Assembly (NCBI GenBank): GCA_002099365.1
Contig: MSED01000014.1
Location: 1,612,001 to 1,676,000, forward strand
DNA: 64,000 nucleotides
Source: Phialophora verrucosa
Lineage: Eukaryota > Ascomycota > Eurotiomycetes > Chaetothyriales > Herpotrichiellaceae
Direction: 5' to 3'
Shown here in pieces: positions 32,495 through 43,805 of the stretch. The notes beneath the pieces were generated by a model. It saw nothing but the letters and a program-made list of their open reading frames with translations. It was not told the DNA's origin and searched no databases. The translations under genes and the position numbers were made by a program. Every line of letters starts with the position of its first letter. Within the stretch, counting starts at the first letter, position 1.

Positions 32495-34964
32495 GTTGAT
32501 TGTGGTTGGGGGTATAAGCGAGGGGGTTTTTTGGTTTTGGAGTGAGAGAATGAAACGAAAGGCTGTTTGTTTGAAGCGAAAGGCTTTTGATGTGTTTGGT
32601 TGTTTGATGAGGTTCTCGTGAGGCTGTCTGATGAAGAGGGAGAGAGACACAATCGACAGGACTTTACTCACCACTTTATACTCGAATGTGAGGTAACAAC
32701 CGACCTACCCGGCCTCTCGTGAGCTGCCTGCCACAAATGTCTTACTCGGCCCTCCGAACGGGGCGTTGTTCATGCTGTAACCAAGTTTTCCTGTCTTTCC
32801 TCAGCTGATGGTTTCCGCGTTGCTGAGCGGGGAGAGCTGGGCGGAGCATCGAAGCAAGAGGTTGGTCTGCCGAACACCAAATCAGAAGAGGCTGAACTGC
32901 CTGTCCTGGCGACCCATTTCACCATTGCACCATTGGGGGTCCTTTCGGCACAATACATTGTCAATCACTGCCTGCCCAAATCCACTTCTTGTGCCCGTAC
33001 CTGGGCCAGACTTGGTCATCCGCTAGCTGACAACCTGCATGCACCGAGCCATGGCAACAATAGCGACCCTCCAGCCAATGCGGAGCGACCCCGTCGCACA
33101 CCGTGAACACCAGCCGTTAGCCTTTGGGCGCCCGGGGAAGGCTGGGGCCACGCTTGTGCCGGATATGACTGCAACAGCCGAAACATGGCGAGTGAGAAGC
33201 TGCATGGGCCACACGAGGCCACGGACCAAACAGGAGGCCGGAAGGCTGCTTAGTCGCAAGGCGGCTGGTGATGCCAACGCCGGCGACGAATAAGTGTCGG
33301 CCGCCGCAGGGTGCGGGGAGGGCATAGCGCGAGGCTAAGCATGACGCCAAGAGAAGCTAAGATGCCCGCTAACTCTTTATCCAGAAAGGTCGAGGGCTAT
33401 TTTTCGAGCCTTCCAAGAAACCGTGCAAGACCGTCCAGGACCGTCTGAGAAACCTTCTGCATGCCACTTGTCGTAGGCGAGCACAGCTGTGCACCTTCGC
33501 CTCACCTCGCATGCCATTTTGGTAGAGACAGAATTGTGTTTGTCATAAGAATTGTCTTCCTCGAAATGCGGTGCAGATCCCCCATAGGTCGATGGCATCA
33601 GGTACAGAGGATCCAACCACCAGCTGACCACCTGCCCCTCTCTTTTCCTGCTTGTCCCCGACCTCGTCAGCCAGCCTTGGTGACCCATTGCCGCAGCCGG
33701 CTCGAAAACGGTTATTTCCGTGAGAAGGCGAGTCTGGACTATCGCACCACCACCGCAGATGCATCGGTTGAAGGACCGGAGACGCGGAGGCCGAAGCTGT
33801 GTTCCTGATGCGCTCCTGCACAAGCTGGACGAGGTGAAGGCAACTGTCGAGGCACGTTCCTGTGCCTGTCCACCGAACCAATGACGGTTTGCTGCTGCCG
33901 GCCGGTCCGACGTCATTGTCTCGCACCGTCACCACCATCTCCGCCCAGGTTCCTGCATGTGTGATTGGCTGGCCGAAGACAACCAGCCAACCCGGCGTCG
34001 ACATTCGCCTCCGTTATGCCAACAATAGCTGTGTATGGTGTGATTCAGGTACAGCATTCAACCCAGAAGCATGGCACGAGCAGAAGACTGGAGAAGAGGC
34101 TTTCGTCGGAAAACGTCAGGGACCATCGCTGGAGGTGCCGACGTGGAGCCTGCTGGCTCGTATGTCCCGTGTTGAGCCGCTTCAACTCACTGCTTACAGC
34201 TCCAGCACTACGCAGTACGAGCCCAAGTACTCTCGGCCTCCCTTGGCCTTCTTCGAGGTTGTCTCGCTTCTGGAAGCACGGATGTGCCATGCGGGACATT
34301 TGGGTTCTGTTCGCCACCTTCGGCTGCAATGACCTGCAATGCCCATGCATCAGGACCTTTTTTCCATAGGGAAGAAGATCGCTAGAGCCTAAGACATGGC
34401 TCTTGGCCGGACTTCCGATTCTGCAGGTCGCCAACTTGGCTTCAGCCCAGCTGTCACTGCACTGAATACGAACCCTCCTTCGCCTGCTACAGCTGCGTTG
34501 CTCCACCTACTGTGTATTTCTCCGCCTCGAGCTGTACTCGTACTTCGGCCTTATGTCAAACCTTGCTGGTTGTAAGAGCCGTGTCGCCTTCTCAACGCTC
34601 GCTTGAGCGTCGAAGCACTTTCGTTATTCTCTGTCGTGGCGCACAAAGGCACAGCTGTTCGTATCCAGGGCAAAGGGACTTCCTACCTTGGCCGTGACAT
34701 TGTGCTTAGCAGGGGTCGGACGACGATTCTGGCTATCCAAATGCTATCTTCGCGCCAGCAACGCCTCATTCACCGTCACCGCCAGTCTCTACCTCAGCTA
34801 TGTAGCTTGCTCAAACGATCCGCCAGACATTTTTCCGCATGAAGAGCTCGAAGCCTTCTTCCAAATCACCCACCAATCCCAGCATCCGCTCATGTCCCTC
34901 ATTCGCCTTGATGACCACCACCTCTCGCCGGCACAGACGAGGCCACTCAATAGCCTTTCCCCGC
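32495..34964. other. 2.5-kb intergenic region, no gene recognised
   Basis: Upstream of the secreted repeat protein and downstream of the GH55 gene. Several open frames of 100-180 codons occur on both strands but have Cys/Arg/Pro-rich, non-protein-like composition. TACGAGCCCAAGTACT and GTACTCGTACTT words appear near 34213 and 34535. No supported feature. Confidence 0.4.
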
Positions 34965-37639
34965 TTACTGCTCAGCTGCCAACTCAAACAGCGCGACCGT
35001 CTCGCAGAAGTTCGCCCTGTTCACACTATACGGCACCACACTCGTCCCCTCGTAGCTCACCATGTACTGACTCCCCTTGGTACTCAACGCCCATAGATAT
35101 ATGTCCGTGCTGTTCCTGAAATCCACCATTCGTTCCTGACAGCTCTCCGTGCCCAAGCAAGCCTGCGTGTTCCAATTTTCAAAGAAATTGTACAACCCAC
35201 CGGCGTACATGAAGATGCTGCTGGAGTTGACGAATCGGACGCCCCAGGTGCGTGCACAGTTGGTCTTGGTGCAGTCACTAAAGTCCGGGTCATGCCAGCT
35301 GGCTTGTGGCGTAAAGGGCACAAGTGCATTTGGGTTGCCCTGGAAATAGGCCGTCTCATGTTGGATGTGACCCATGAAGACATTTTTGGCGTTGACAAAT
35401 TGATAGTCATACATGACCGAGTGTTCAGCAGCGGTACCGTAGAGCCAGACGGGGCCTTCGGCGGATTCGATCAGGAAGCCACTGTACGAAGCAAAAGGTT
35501 AGGATGCATTTCGGACTCCTTGCGTAGGGAGGTTTACACTTACCCTTTGTTGAAGATGTAGATCTGCTGTCGGTCGTCCAGGTCCAACTCGTGATCCGCC
35601 ACCCAACCCCAAGTGTTCTCGAAATACCCGTCTGCCTGCGGCGTGACATGCAGCAACAAGAACGCACCAAGGCACTGCGTCAGCACGGGATTGTTCCCAG
35701 CAATGGGTGTGGCCGGTGTCTTGAGACATTTATCCTGCTGGAGGTCTGTGCCTGCCGTGCCGCCGATGCGCCAGTGCGCATCCCACATGCCTGCCAGAGC
35801 CGGCCCCGCAGCTTTGATGTTCCACTCGATGATAATAGCACCTGGACAAGGACCCCTTGTCTCGAAGATCACATCGGAGATTTCGACAGTGCCCGTCTCA
35901 CCCGGGTTGCCAATCTTCCACACCGCTTTGGGATTGAACTCATCGCCGAAATACGATCCCGTGGCCATGATTATGGAAAGCAGTTCACCCGTGACTTTCA
36001 AATCGTTGGGGACGTTGATGGTCGAGCTGACGATGTAGGCGCCTTTGTCGAAATAGACAACCTTGCCTGTCTGATGGGCGAGGTCGAAGAGGGCTTGCAT
36101 GGCGACCGTATCATCTGGAAGGGCATATCAGTTAGCTTCGTCATGAACAGCAGCGGGACGAAGCCTAGCACAGGTGAGGAGAATGCGCACCTGCCGAACC
36201 ATCGCCAATCAGTCCATTTGCCTTCGCGCTCAGAAAGTCGTTGTTCCAGTCGAGGTTTTCGTACTGTGGCTTGACCCGGTAAATGTACTGTCCGTTGCTG
36301 TCCGTCAGCACCGAAGGCCGCGGGATGGGCGCAAGTGCTCGTTGGATCGTGGTTTCCTGGGCTGTGTATGCGGTCTGGCTGGCGTTTTGGTATGTGCACG
36401 TGGTGCCGTTAAAATATTGTCCATCCAAAGCTGCACCTGCGGTGGTCCAAGCATTACCTTGAGCCCAGAGGTCCACATATTGTTGACCTGCGAGGACTGT
36501 GCGTGCTTGGGTCCCGCCCGCAGCAGCGATGGCCACTTCGCTGCCTGTAAAGTCGACCTTTTCAAGTACCAGAGTCCCAGCAGCTTGAGGCGAGCTGTAA
36601 CCTGGGGCATATGGAGTGATGATGCCCTGCGTCGCGGATATCGTGCTGTCAATCAGTACGAGCGATCCGACAGCTTGATTAGAGAAGCCGCCACTGGTCA
36701 TGTCGATGCCGATGTCGGAATTGGTGATGGTGATTTGGGTGAACAGCCACAGCCAGTCGAAGTTCATCTTGATCGCAGTGGAGCAGCCGTCGAACTGTAT
36801 CTTGCGCGTGGTAAACTGCTGGTTTCCAAGGTAGGCTCCGATAGAGCCTCCGGTGATGACCATGTCAGAAAAGAAGCCGCCGGATCCGTTCTCCATATAG
36901 ATACCTTGTTGCTGGTTGTTTACAACATCCTTGGACACCATGTTAATCACAATGTTCTGTAGACTTGTCGCTTGGGCGACCTGCCAATGAATGCCAGCCG
37001 TCTTCAAGGGTGCGCTTGTCATGTCGATGATGAAGTTGCGCATTTGACGGAAGAAGTTGTTTTGGTTGGCATACCACTCGCTGCCACTCCCAGATGGAAT
37101 ATAGATATCAGCGTCGAAAACAGCGAGGCCGATGATGTTGGTGAAGTTTGAGGCCACTCGAATGGTGGGCGGATTGACGGCATCGCCTACCATCTGCGTT
37201 GCATAGTACATGATCAAGGGTTTGGATACATTGTAGGTGCCTGGTGGGAAGTAGACAAGCGCCGGTGTGATGGTCGACGACTGACAGAACGATCCATAAC
37301 TTGAATTGCCACCTCCACAGCGGCCATCGAGACGCGATGTGATTGTGTTGAGCGACCCTGGAGCTGAAATGGCCCGGTTGATGGCATCGCTGTCGTCGCG
37401 GCTACCATCTCCTACAGATCAAAGTCAGCAGACAGCACGTCACTGATCAAGCTACAAGACTCACCAACGGCGCCATAGTCCTTGACATTTCGAAAAACCG
37501 GGTAGCTTGGATCTTGAAAGGCAATCTGGCCCCGGGCCGGCTTGTTCGCAAGCCAGTAGCTCGACTGCGCAGCTGATGATCTGATGAGAGCGAAAGATTG
37601 GAGAAGCGCCAACAGTAGCGCTGTTAGTGGGAAATGCAT
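34965..37639 (-). CDS. Secreted GH55 beta-1,3-glucanase
   Basis: Four minus-strand exons: 37639-37465, 37411-36191, 36114-35544 and 35481-34965 (827 aa). A signal peptide (MHFPLTALLLALLQSFALIRSSAAQ) precedes SYWLANKPARG. Two pectate-lyase-like right-handed beta-helix halves follow, each opened by the repeat word N-x-KDYGAVGDG(S)-DDS-DAI (about residues 52-70) and NGLIGDGSADDTVAMQALFD (about 460-480). This duplicated layout is diagnostic of GH55. Other family words are GRCGGGNSSYGSFCQSSTITPALVYFPPGTY, NSDIGIDMTSGGFSNQAVGS and a C-terminal ENTWGWVADHELDL with HVQ/HETAYFQGNP-like segments. GH55 enzymes release glucose or oligomers from beta-1,3-glucan such as callose or fungal wall. All introns keep frame. 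It is divergent from the small secreted protein 321 bp away. Confidence 0.94.
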
Positions 37640-37960
37640 TGTTGCGACTAAGCCTTTTTGCAAAGATGATAGAGTTTGCAGTGGGTCTGGGGACGTATAT
37701 ATGCAGCCTGAAGCACTTCAACGCAGGCGGGAGAGGAGGACATAACGACGCGAGGCGAGCAGAGGCTGGACTGCGACGCGTACTCGTAAGGGGCCATACG
37801 TTCATCCCTTGCGGAATGTACTTGGCAGGAATGTGTTTTGAGACACAAATTCCGCCAGCTGGACATAAACCGAGTCGCAAACCTCAAACTCCAATCCATT
37901 TCTGACAAGTGCCGCATAATCCTAGTCCGAAAAGCCTAGCCAACCCCGCCATCTGCAATC
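37640..37960. promoter_or_regulatory. Divergent promoter of GH55 and small secreted protein
   Basis: 321 bp separate the two start codons, so the two secreted products share one regulatory region. GTACGTATATA-like TATA words lie near 37692-37702. Confidence 0.55.
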
Positions 37961-38251
37961 ATGAAGGTGGCTACCGTTCTCCTGGTCGCTGTCAGCGTAC
38001 TTGGCTACAATATCAACGCGCTCACCATTGAGAAGAGAGACGGGTACGTCTAATCCTTGGCTCATGAGTCTGACTTCTGACATTGACCGCGGTGCAGCCC
38101 AGACGATTTGACTCCCGTCCCGATCGAAGAGAGCAATGAAGGCAGCGTGACCTGCAACGAATGCTCGAAAGATGCCGGCATCTGCTGCGCTGTTGAATGT
38201 CAATCCGACGGCCACTGCCCAAGCGACACGATTGCCAATGCTGGATGGTAA
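37961..38251 (+). CDS. Small secreted cysteine-rich protein (spliced)
   Basis: Two exons, 37961-38043 and 38098-38251, joined over a 54-nt GTACGT..GCAG intron with no frame break (78 aa). The N-terminus is a signal peptide (MKVATVLLVAVSVLGYNINA), then LTIEKR, a Kex2-like Lys-Arg site. The mature part has six cysteines in the spacing C-x2-C-x6-C-C-x3-C-x5-C. The stop TAA at 38249 lies inside GTAAGT, a perfect donor: if used, with the acceptor CAG at 38401-38403, the chain would instead continue with WLIGGVKITSNLRKEKR (94 aa, last exon 38404-38455). Both versions keep the tryptophan. Effector-, toxin- or antimicrobial-like roles are possible but unproven; no homologue is recognised. Confidence 0.72.
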
Positions 38252-39325
38252 GTATAGTCCTCATCTCTTTCGCCGTCTGCATGGCTGCGCGAGTTATAGC
38301 TTAGCTGGGTCTCGCACTTATTGCTCTCCAGCGTTGCTTTCCCCCGCCTCGTAGACACGAGACACCACATGCACCCCATGCCATTGCTGACTCGTGCCTA
38401 CAGGCTCATAGGCGGGGTTAAAATCACTAGCAACTTGAGGAAAGAGAAGCGCTGACATTGGAGCTCCTTGCGTCTTGACACGGACGAAGTCAAGTTTGGT
38501 TGAGAGAAGACTGAGGAACGATAGTGGGGAAGGTGGTTCTAACACGTAATCGGAAAAGTGCCTCTTGGCACCTGAGGCTTGTTCATGCCTGAGCGCAAAG
38601 TTAAATCTCGAGTATGTATCATTCACCATCCTTGAGGCTGGTCATATAGAGCCACGGGAAGATCGATAAGTAATGCATCGAACATTGCGTGTCCTGAATT
38701 TGTGGGCACTACAGATGTGAGCGCAACCTGATCTCGCAGTCAAACATACTACCGAGTATCTCATCCAGCTCCCGCATGTCAGTAATTCGTGTGAGGCTCG
38801 TGTTAGCTGGTCACATCCAGGTAGACATGTAGTAAAACCCATGCTAATCCAACAGTCGGCAAGGAGAAGTCCGATCACTCAAAAGCGAGATGCACAATAT
38901 GGACCTGCCGTTGAAGATCAAAGAGCCGCTCGAAGTGGGCCAGTGAGCGTGCAAGAGAGTCATGTAACGTTCTTAGTCGATGAGCAAAACAATGGAGTGA
39001 ACAGCATGGCTCTTAGCTTGCACTAAATCTCATTTGCTGGCATTGATGGGGTATGAATGACTATTTGATGTTGAAAAGCTTTGCGACGTGATCATGCACC
39101 ATGTATTGCCACCCGTCTGGCTGCTGTTGTGCAGTCAAGAGCTAGGAACCAAAGCTCACCGAAACGCTGGTTGATACTACACTCTGAAGGATATTATCAG
39201 CAACAGCAAACACCGATGCACTTCCTGCCTGTCAATCTGCGAAGGTATCATCTGGCTGTGAGGGTGGGCACCTCGTCGACGGAGTTCGAGCAGAGGTGGC
39301 TGCTTCCGTAATTACTGTTGTACAA
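38252..39325. other. Convergent intergenic region
   Basis: Between the small secreted protein (+) and the acyl-CoA synthetase (-). It holds the possible third exon of the former at 38404-38455. No other feature is seen. Confidence 0.45.
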
Positions 39326-41531
39326 TTAGCCACCGTAGGCCTTCTTGATCTCTTTCTCGTATCGTTGCTGGATCTTCTTTCTTTGGACTTTTTGAGCGGG
39401 CGAGATGAATCCCTGAACATATCAGTCAGCATGCTGCTTATACTCACAATCGACACCGCTTACGTTTTGAGGGGTCCATTCCTCGTCAGACAGGACAATG
39501 CCGTCAATGATTTCGATGCCGGCAAGACCTGATTCACGACCTGCCTTCTGTACTTCTTTCAGCACGAGGCCATTGAGCTTTTCGTCATGCACCATCTCCT
39601 CCAACGACTCCCCTTTGATGCCGTTGGCAGCTCCGATTTTTTGGAGAGTCGCCTCAACCGGCACGATAATTGCAATCGGCTTAGCCTTGTCTGGAGCGGC
39701 GAAGACGCAAATGTTTCCAACGACTGGCGCCGTTCGGTAGGCAGACTCGAGTTTCTCGAGGGCAATGTATTCACCGTTGAGCGTCTTGACCAAGTTCTTC
39801 TTCCGATCAATGATGCGCAGGTGGCCATTGGCGTTGAATTCTCCAATGTCGCCGGTCTTGAACCAATGGTCGTCTGTGAATGCCTCTTTGGTCTCCTGTT
39901 CGTTATCCCAGTAGCCCTCGGTCACTGCCGGGCCGCGGATCCAGATTTCGCCCTGAGGAGGCTTGTTCGTTGAGAAGTAACCAGCATCCGGGAAATCAAC
40001 GAGCTTGATCTCAATGCATCCTGGGATGTCGCCTAAAGCATAGGGGTCCCACGCCAGAGGATCTTGGATGCATCCCATGGCGGATGTTTCAGTGAGGCCA
40101 TATCCAGAGATCATGGGCGTCACAGCGTAGCTGATGAACTTGATGGTTTCTTCCGAAATCGGGCCGCCGCCGTTGAATGCGATACGTAGGCGTCCGCCGG
40201 TAGCATCCTTTAGTTTCTTGAACACAACCGCATCCAAGATGCCGGCCCCGGGTAAGCGTGAGGACAGAAGCATTTGTTTCAGGGACAAAGCACCCCAGAA
40301 CATGTTCCTGACAATAAACGAGCCCCCATTGACCTTTGATAGAATGCCCTTCTTAACGCTCTCCCACACCGCAGGCACGCCGATCAGGATGGTTGGCCGG
40401 AATTCACGAATGTCTCCCTTGCAGTTCCGGACAGACGTGTCTGACAGGGTCTTTGGGTTGCCGTATCCCATGGTACCACCCCAGAACAAGCATACATTCT
40501 CAAACATGTATTCGAAAATGTGCGACTGAGGTAGATAGGTGAGCAGTGCATCAGCTGGTCCGATATATGGCGCAACAACACTCTGTACGCCAGCCATCGC
40601 AGCGACAACAGCCTTGTGTTTAATCGTGACGCCCTTTGGCGGACCTGTAGAACCAGAGGTATACATGATGCATGCCAGATCTTCAGGGGATGGAGGCACA
40701 GGATCCGCCGGATTGTCCGCGCCCATCTTTCTCAGCTCATCGAAGCTCAGCACCTTGAGGTCGGGGTTGGCTGACTTCAGCTGGTCAAGGTCGGCCTGCT
40801 TCGCTTCTGGTTCTGTGTTGTAGATGACAGTCTTCAGGTTCTTCGCGTCCTTCAGTACTCGGATCAACGTGGGGATGAGGTTGGGGTCGAGGAAGATGGC
40901 GACGGAGCCAGTCTGGGCGAGAGAATGCCGCAATCCCTCTTCACCCAGTGAGTCGTACGCGGTCACGATGGGAATCGACTGCGAGGCAGCTGCGTGCGAC
41001 ATTCCAAGCCAATGCGCACTAGATCGGTTAGAACGAGACGGACGTGGAGAGGATGCACTTTGCCCACCTGGTCGCACCGTAAAGGTGCATCTTGTTCTCT
41101 TTCGAGATTCCGAGATGCGCCAGAGCCGAACCACAGTCGAGCGCCAGCTTTTCATATTCGATGAAGCTCATATATTCGTATCCACTGAGCTCGAAATATG
41201 TCCATTTCTTGTCCACCTCTTGTTCACGGCCATCAACCATCTTCTTGACCTTCTTGACCTCTGTGTGCAGCTTGATGATTTTTCTCGTTCCGATGGCCTT
41301 TGCGTTTCCGAACTTGGAGGCTGCTCGTTTGAGGTTGTCAAAGATAGTTTTGACATCATCCGAAGGCTGGACGATGAGCTTGTCCTTTGCCAGAGGATTC
41401 CGTCGGGGGATTGTTTCACCCTCTTTCTTCTCGTAGCCAGAAGCCTCTACCGAAAAGGGTGGTTTTCTGGACATCTGAGGCTGGACGTAACCGTCCACCC
41501 GAGGCCGGTTGTCATGTTCGAGTGTGGCCAT
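39326..41531 (-). CDS. Long-chain acyl-CoA synthetase (Faa1/Faa4 type)
   Basis: Three minus-strand exons: 41531-41068, 41018-39464 and 39412-39326 (701 aa). The enzyme activates long-chain fatty acids with ATP and CoA for beta-oxidation, lipid synthesis and protein acylation. Visible motifs are the ATP/AMP motif YTSGSTGPPKGV, the linker GYGLTETSAMG, the fatty acid CoA ligase signature KTGDIGEFNANGHLRIIDRKKNLVK, and a C-terminal Lys-rich helix QRKKIQQRYEKEIKKAY ending AYGG. The length is that of yeast Faa1/Faa4 (about 700). There is no N-terminal signal and no C-terminal SKL-type peroxisome signal, so the cytosolic/ER-lipid-droplet Faa1/4 class is more likely than peroxisomal Faa2. Introns are 49 and 51 nt. 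Confidence 0.95.
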
Positions 41532-42554
41532 CGTGGAGGATGAGAAATGATGCTGAGAGATTACACGATTCAGTCACGGTCTCCCGAAAGTTGGAGGCCG
41601 CTGGATGCCTGCGCAACTGGCAATCAATGACCTAGGTATTGGTCTGACTCGGCTGAGCTGTTCAAACGGAAGCAACAGAGATGTTGGCGGCAAAACGAGA
41701 AGGGAAGCAATGAGAAGGATAAAATGAGAGAGAGGATGTCTGCCTTGAGGGATCAGTGTTTGTGGCGTTACGAGGTCTCGGGCGTTGAGATTCCTCGAGA
41801 GAGTCGGAGTCGAAGTGTGTCAGAGCCCCCAGCCTGCAGCAGTCACTGGCGGGCCAGCGAGTAAACGAAGAATCTGGGGTTGAGACGTGAATGAAGCTAA
41901 CACCGTTACGTCACTCTAGGCAACACCTGGCACAACCAAGAGCTGGGCGAGCTGGGCGAAGGTACAGAGACGTGGCGAAATCGAGGTTGCGATGCGACCG
42001 CCGGCCCTGGTTGGAGAGCTCCTGCTGCCCGCAGCACTGTGTATGTGGCAGTGCGTGTTTTGATGCTCGATTCACTCCCAGTACGAGGTACCTTGGTTGG
42101 GGGTTGTATTCGGAATCAATGCGCGGGCCGTTACAGAGTACAGTAACCTTATGGACCACAGATACAGTAACTCCGTACCCAGAAACCTTGTGCCTCTTTT
42201 CACTCTGCTCTGTCTCTCCCCTCTGGCAACCATAACTGTCGCCGGTATCCTGCTAAGCATCTTGAACTGTTATGATTGCTTATCATTGGTCACGCGGCCA
42301 TGCTTCCTGTTGCTATTGAGAATGACTCGCCCTGATATGGGTTGTGATTCGGATCGCTCCTCGTGGGCAAATAATCACTGCCGGTCATACTTGATCCTTG
42401 CCGCAAATTCCCGACTCCCTTCACGTATATTCTCGCGGCTTTGAGTTGCGAATCCGCGACTCCGTCTAGGTTACGTGAGGCCTGCTCTCCCCTGCATGCA
42501 CGTCTTCCTGTGCCAGTCCTTGCCCCTTCCCTTCCAGGAGCATAAGCAGCAGCA
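41532..42554. promoter_or_regulatory. Divergent region of acyl-CoA synthetase and Rkm5 genes
   Basis: 1.0 kb between the divergent starts. CAGAG-rich and GAGAGTCGGAGTCG-like stretches near 41780-41830 lie close to the synthetase start. No defined site is claimed. Confidence 0.4.
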
Positions 42555-43490
42555 ATGTCATCACACCCGCTCGCGTCCGTCTTGGGACCACCCATTGAAG
42601 ATGCCAGTGAAGGTATCCGAATATTCTGTTGGCATTCAGTCAACCCTGTTCGTTCCATGTGCTGACATCGAGACCTAGAAACCTTCTATTTGTTCAGCCA
42701 GGGAACCCCTAGCAACAACTTAGGCTTTGTCAACTCTAAGGCCAATGTTCTGGAGCTTGAAATTGCTGGGCGTGACTACACAATCAGACAATCCCCCGGA
42801 CTTCTAAACTCTCGCAGAGAGGAAGGCACAACAGGAGCTGTCTTGTGGAAGATTACGCCTCTGCTCGCTACTTGGCTGGCTTCCATCCCTCCGTTACTAG
42901 CTGACGTTCTGCACCAAGATGCAGTCGTCGTTGAGCTTGGCTGTGGTGTCGCTGGGCTGATTGGTTTGGTACTTGCACGATTTGTGCAATGCTATATCCT
43001 CACGGACCTCGATTATGTTCTGAAGCACGTGAAGGAGAACGTGGCTGCTAATGAGGCGGCTTTGGAGAAGACCAAGAATGCGACGAAGAAAAAAGGCAAT
43101 CAAAAGGGGACCGCTGAGGGCCATGCTCTCAGGATGTTGACCCTGGACTGGGAAAACGACAGCGCTCGAAACCTGGAGACTGCCATGCCTCATGGATCGT
43201 CAATCGACCTCATCCTGCTCTGTGACTGCGTCTATAACGAGTATCTTGTCAGTGCGCTGGTGCAAACTTGCGCTGATGCTTGCCGATTTGGATCGTCGCG
43301 GTCCAGAGCTACAGTTGTCCTGATCGCTCAGCAGCTTCGGACTGATACAGTGTTTGAGCTGTTTTTGGACTCGCTGATGAGGGAGTTTGATGTATGGCGG
43401 GTGCCGGACGGACAGATCTCAGCCGAGCTGCGACCCGGGTCCGGCTACGCCGTGCATCTGGCCATACTGAAGTCAGCAGACGGCAATTAA
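42555..43490 (+). CDS. RKM5: Ribosomal protein lysine methyltransferase, Rkm5/METTL21 family
   Basis: Two exons, 42555-42612 and 42679-43490 (289 aa); the first encodes MSSHPLASVLGPPIEDAS, which fits the family start. The body has NLGFVNSKANVLELEIAGRDYTIRQSPGLLNS and GTTGAVLWKITP before the AdoMet site VVELGCGVAGLIG (about 103-115), and DLILLCDCVYNEY as the post-motif II. The family is seven-beta-strand, METTL21-like. Yeast Rkm5 monomethylates a lysine of ribosomal protein uL1. A basic insert KNATKKKGNQKG lies between the strands. The order of motifs and length match; the uL1 target is transferred from yeast. Confidence 0.9.
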
Positions 43491-43805
43491 CGCACATAGG
43501 CAGGCTCCAAGACCATGGTGATAATGTAGATAGTGATGGGGGCATCAAGCTAATGGGGTGGCTGCCAAGCCAAGTAGCCCCCACGGTTGTCGAAAGGACG
43601 AGGACCGCTGCGCCTGATGTTTGGGCAGCGTGTTGTTTCCCTTCGCCAACCACTGACACCTGCACCTGCACCTGCGCCTGCACACGGAAAATATCCTGGT
43701 ATCCCTGCCCTCATCCGTATTGCCATGAGCCCTCTGTGATCGTCAAAGCTGTTTTGTAGTAGCTAGTTATCGGCCCGGGCAAGGGCAGCATTCTTTCGAG
43801 GCAAC
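43491..43805. other. Short intergenic, karyopherin promoter
   Basis: 315 bp before the karyopherin ATG. CACCTGCACCTGCACCTGCGCCTGC repeats at about 43659-43683 are the only notable word; the rest is plain. Confidence 0.4.

Noticed and set aside
33377..33916. 179-codon minus-strand frame
   Set aside because: Composition (many Arg, Cys, Trp) is unlike a folded protein and no conserved motif is seen.
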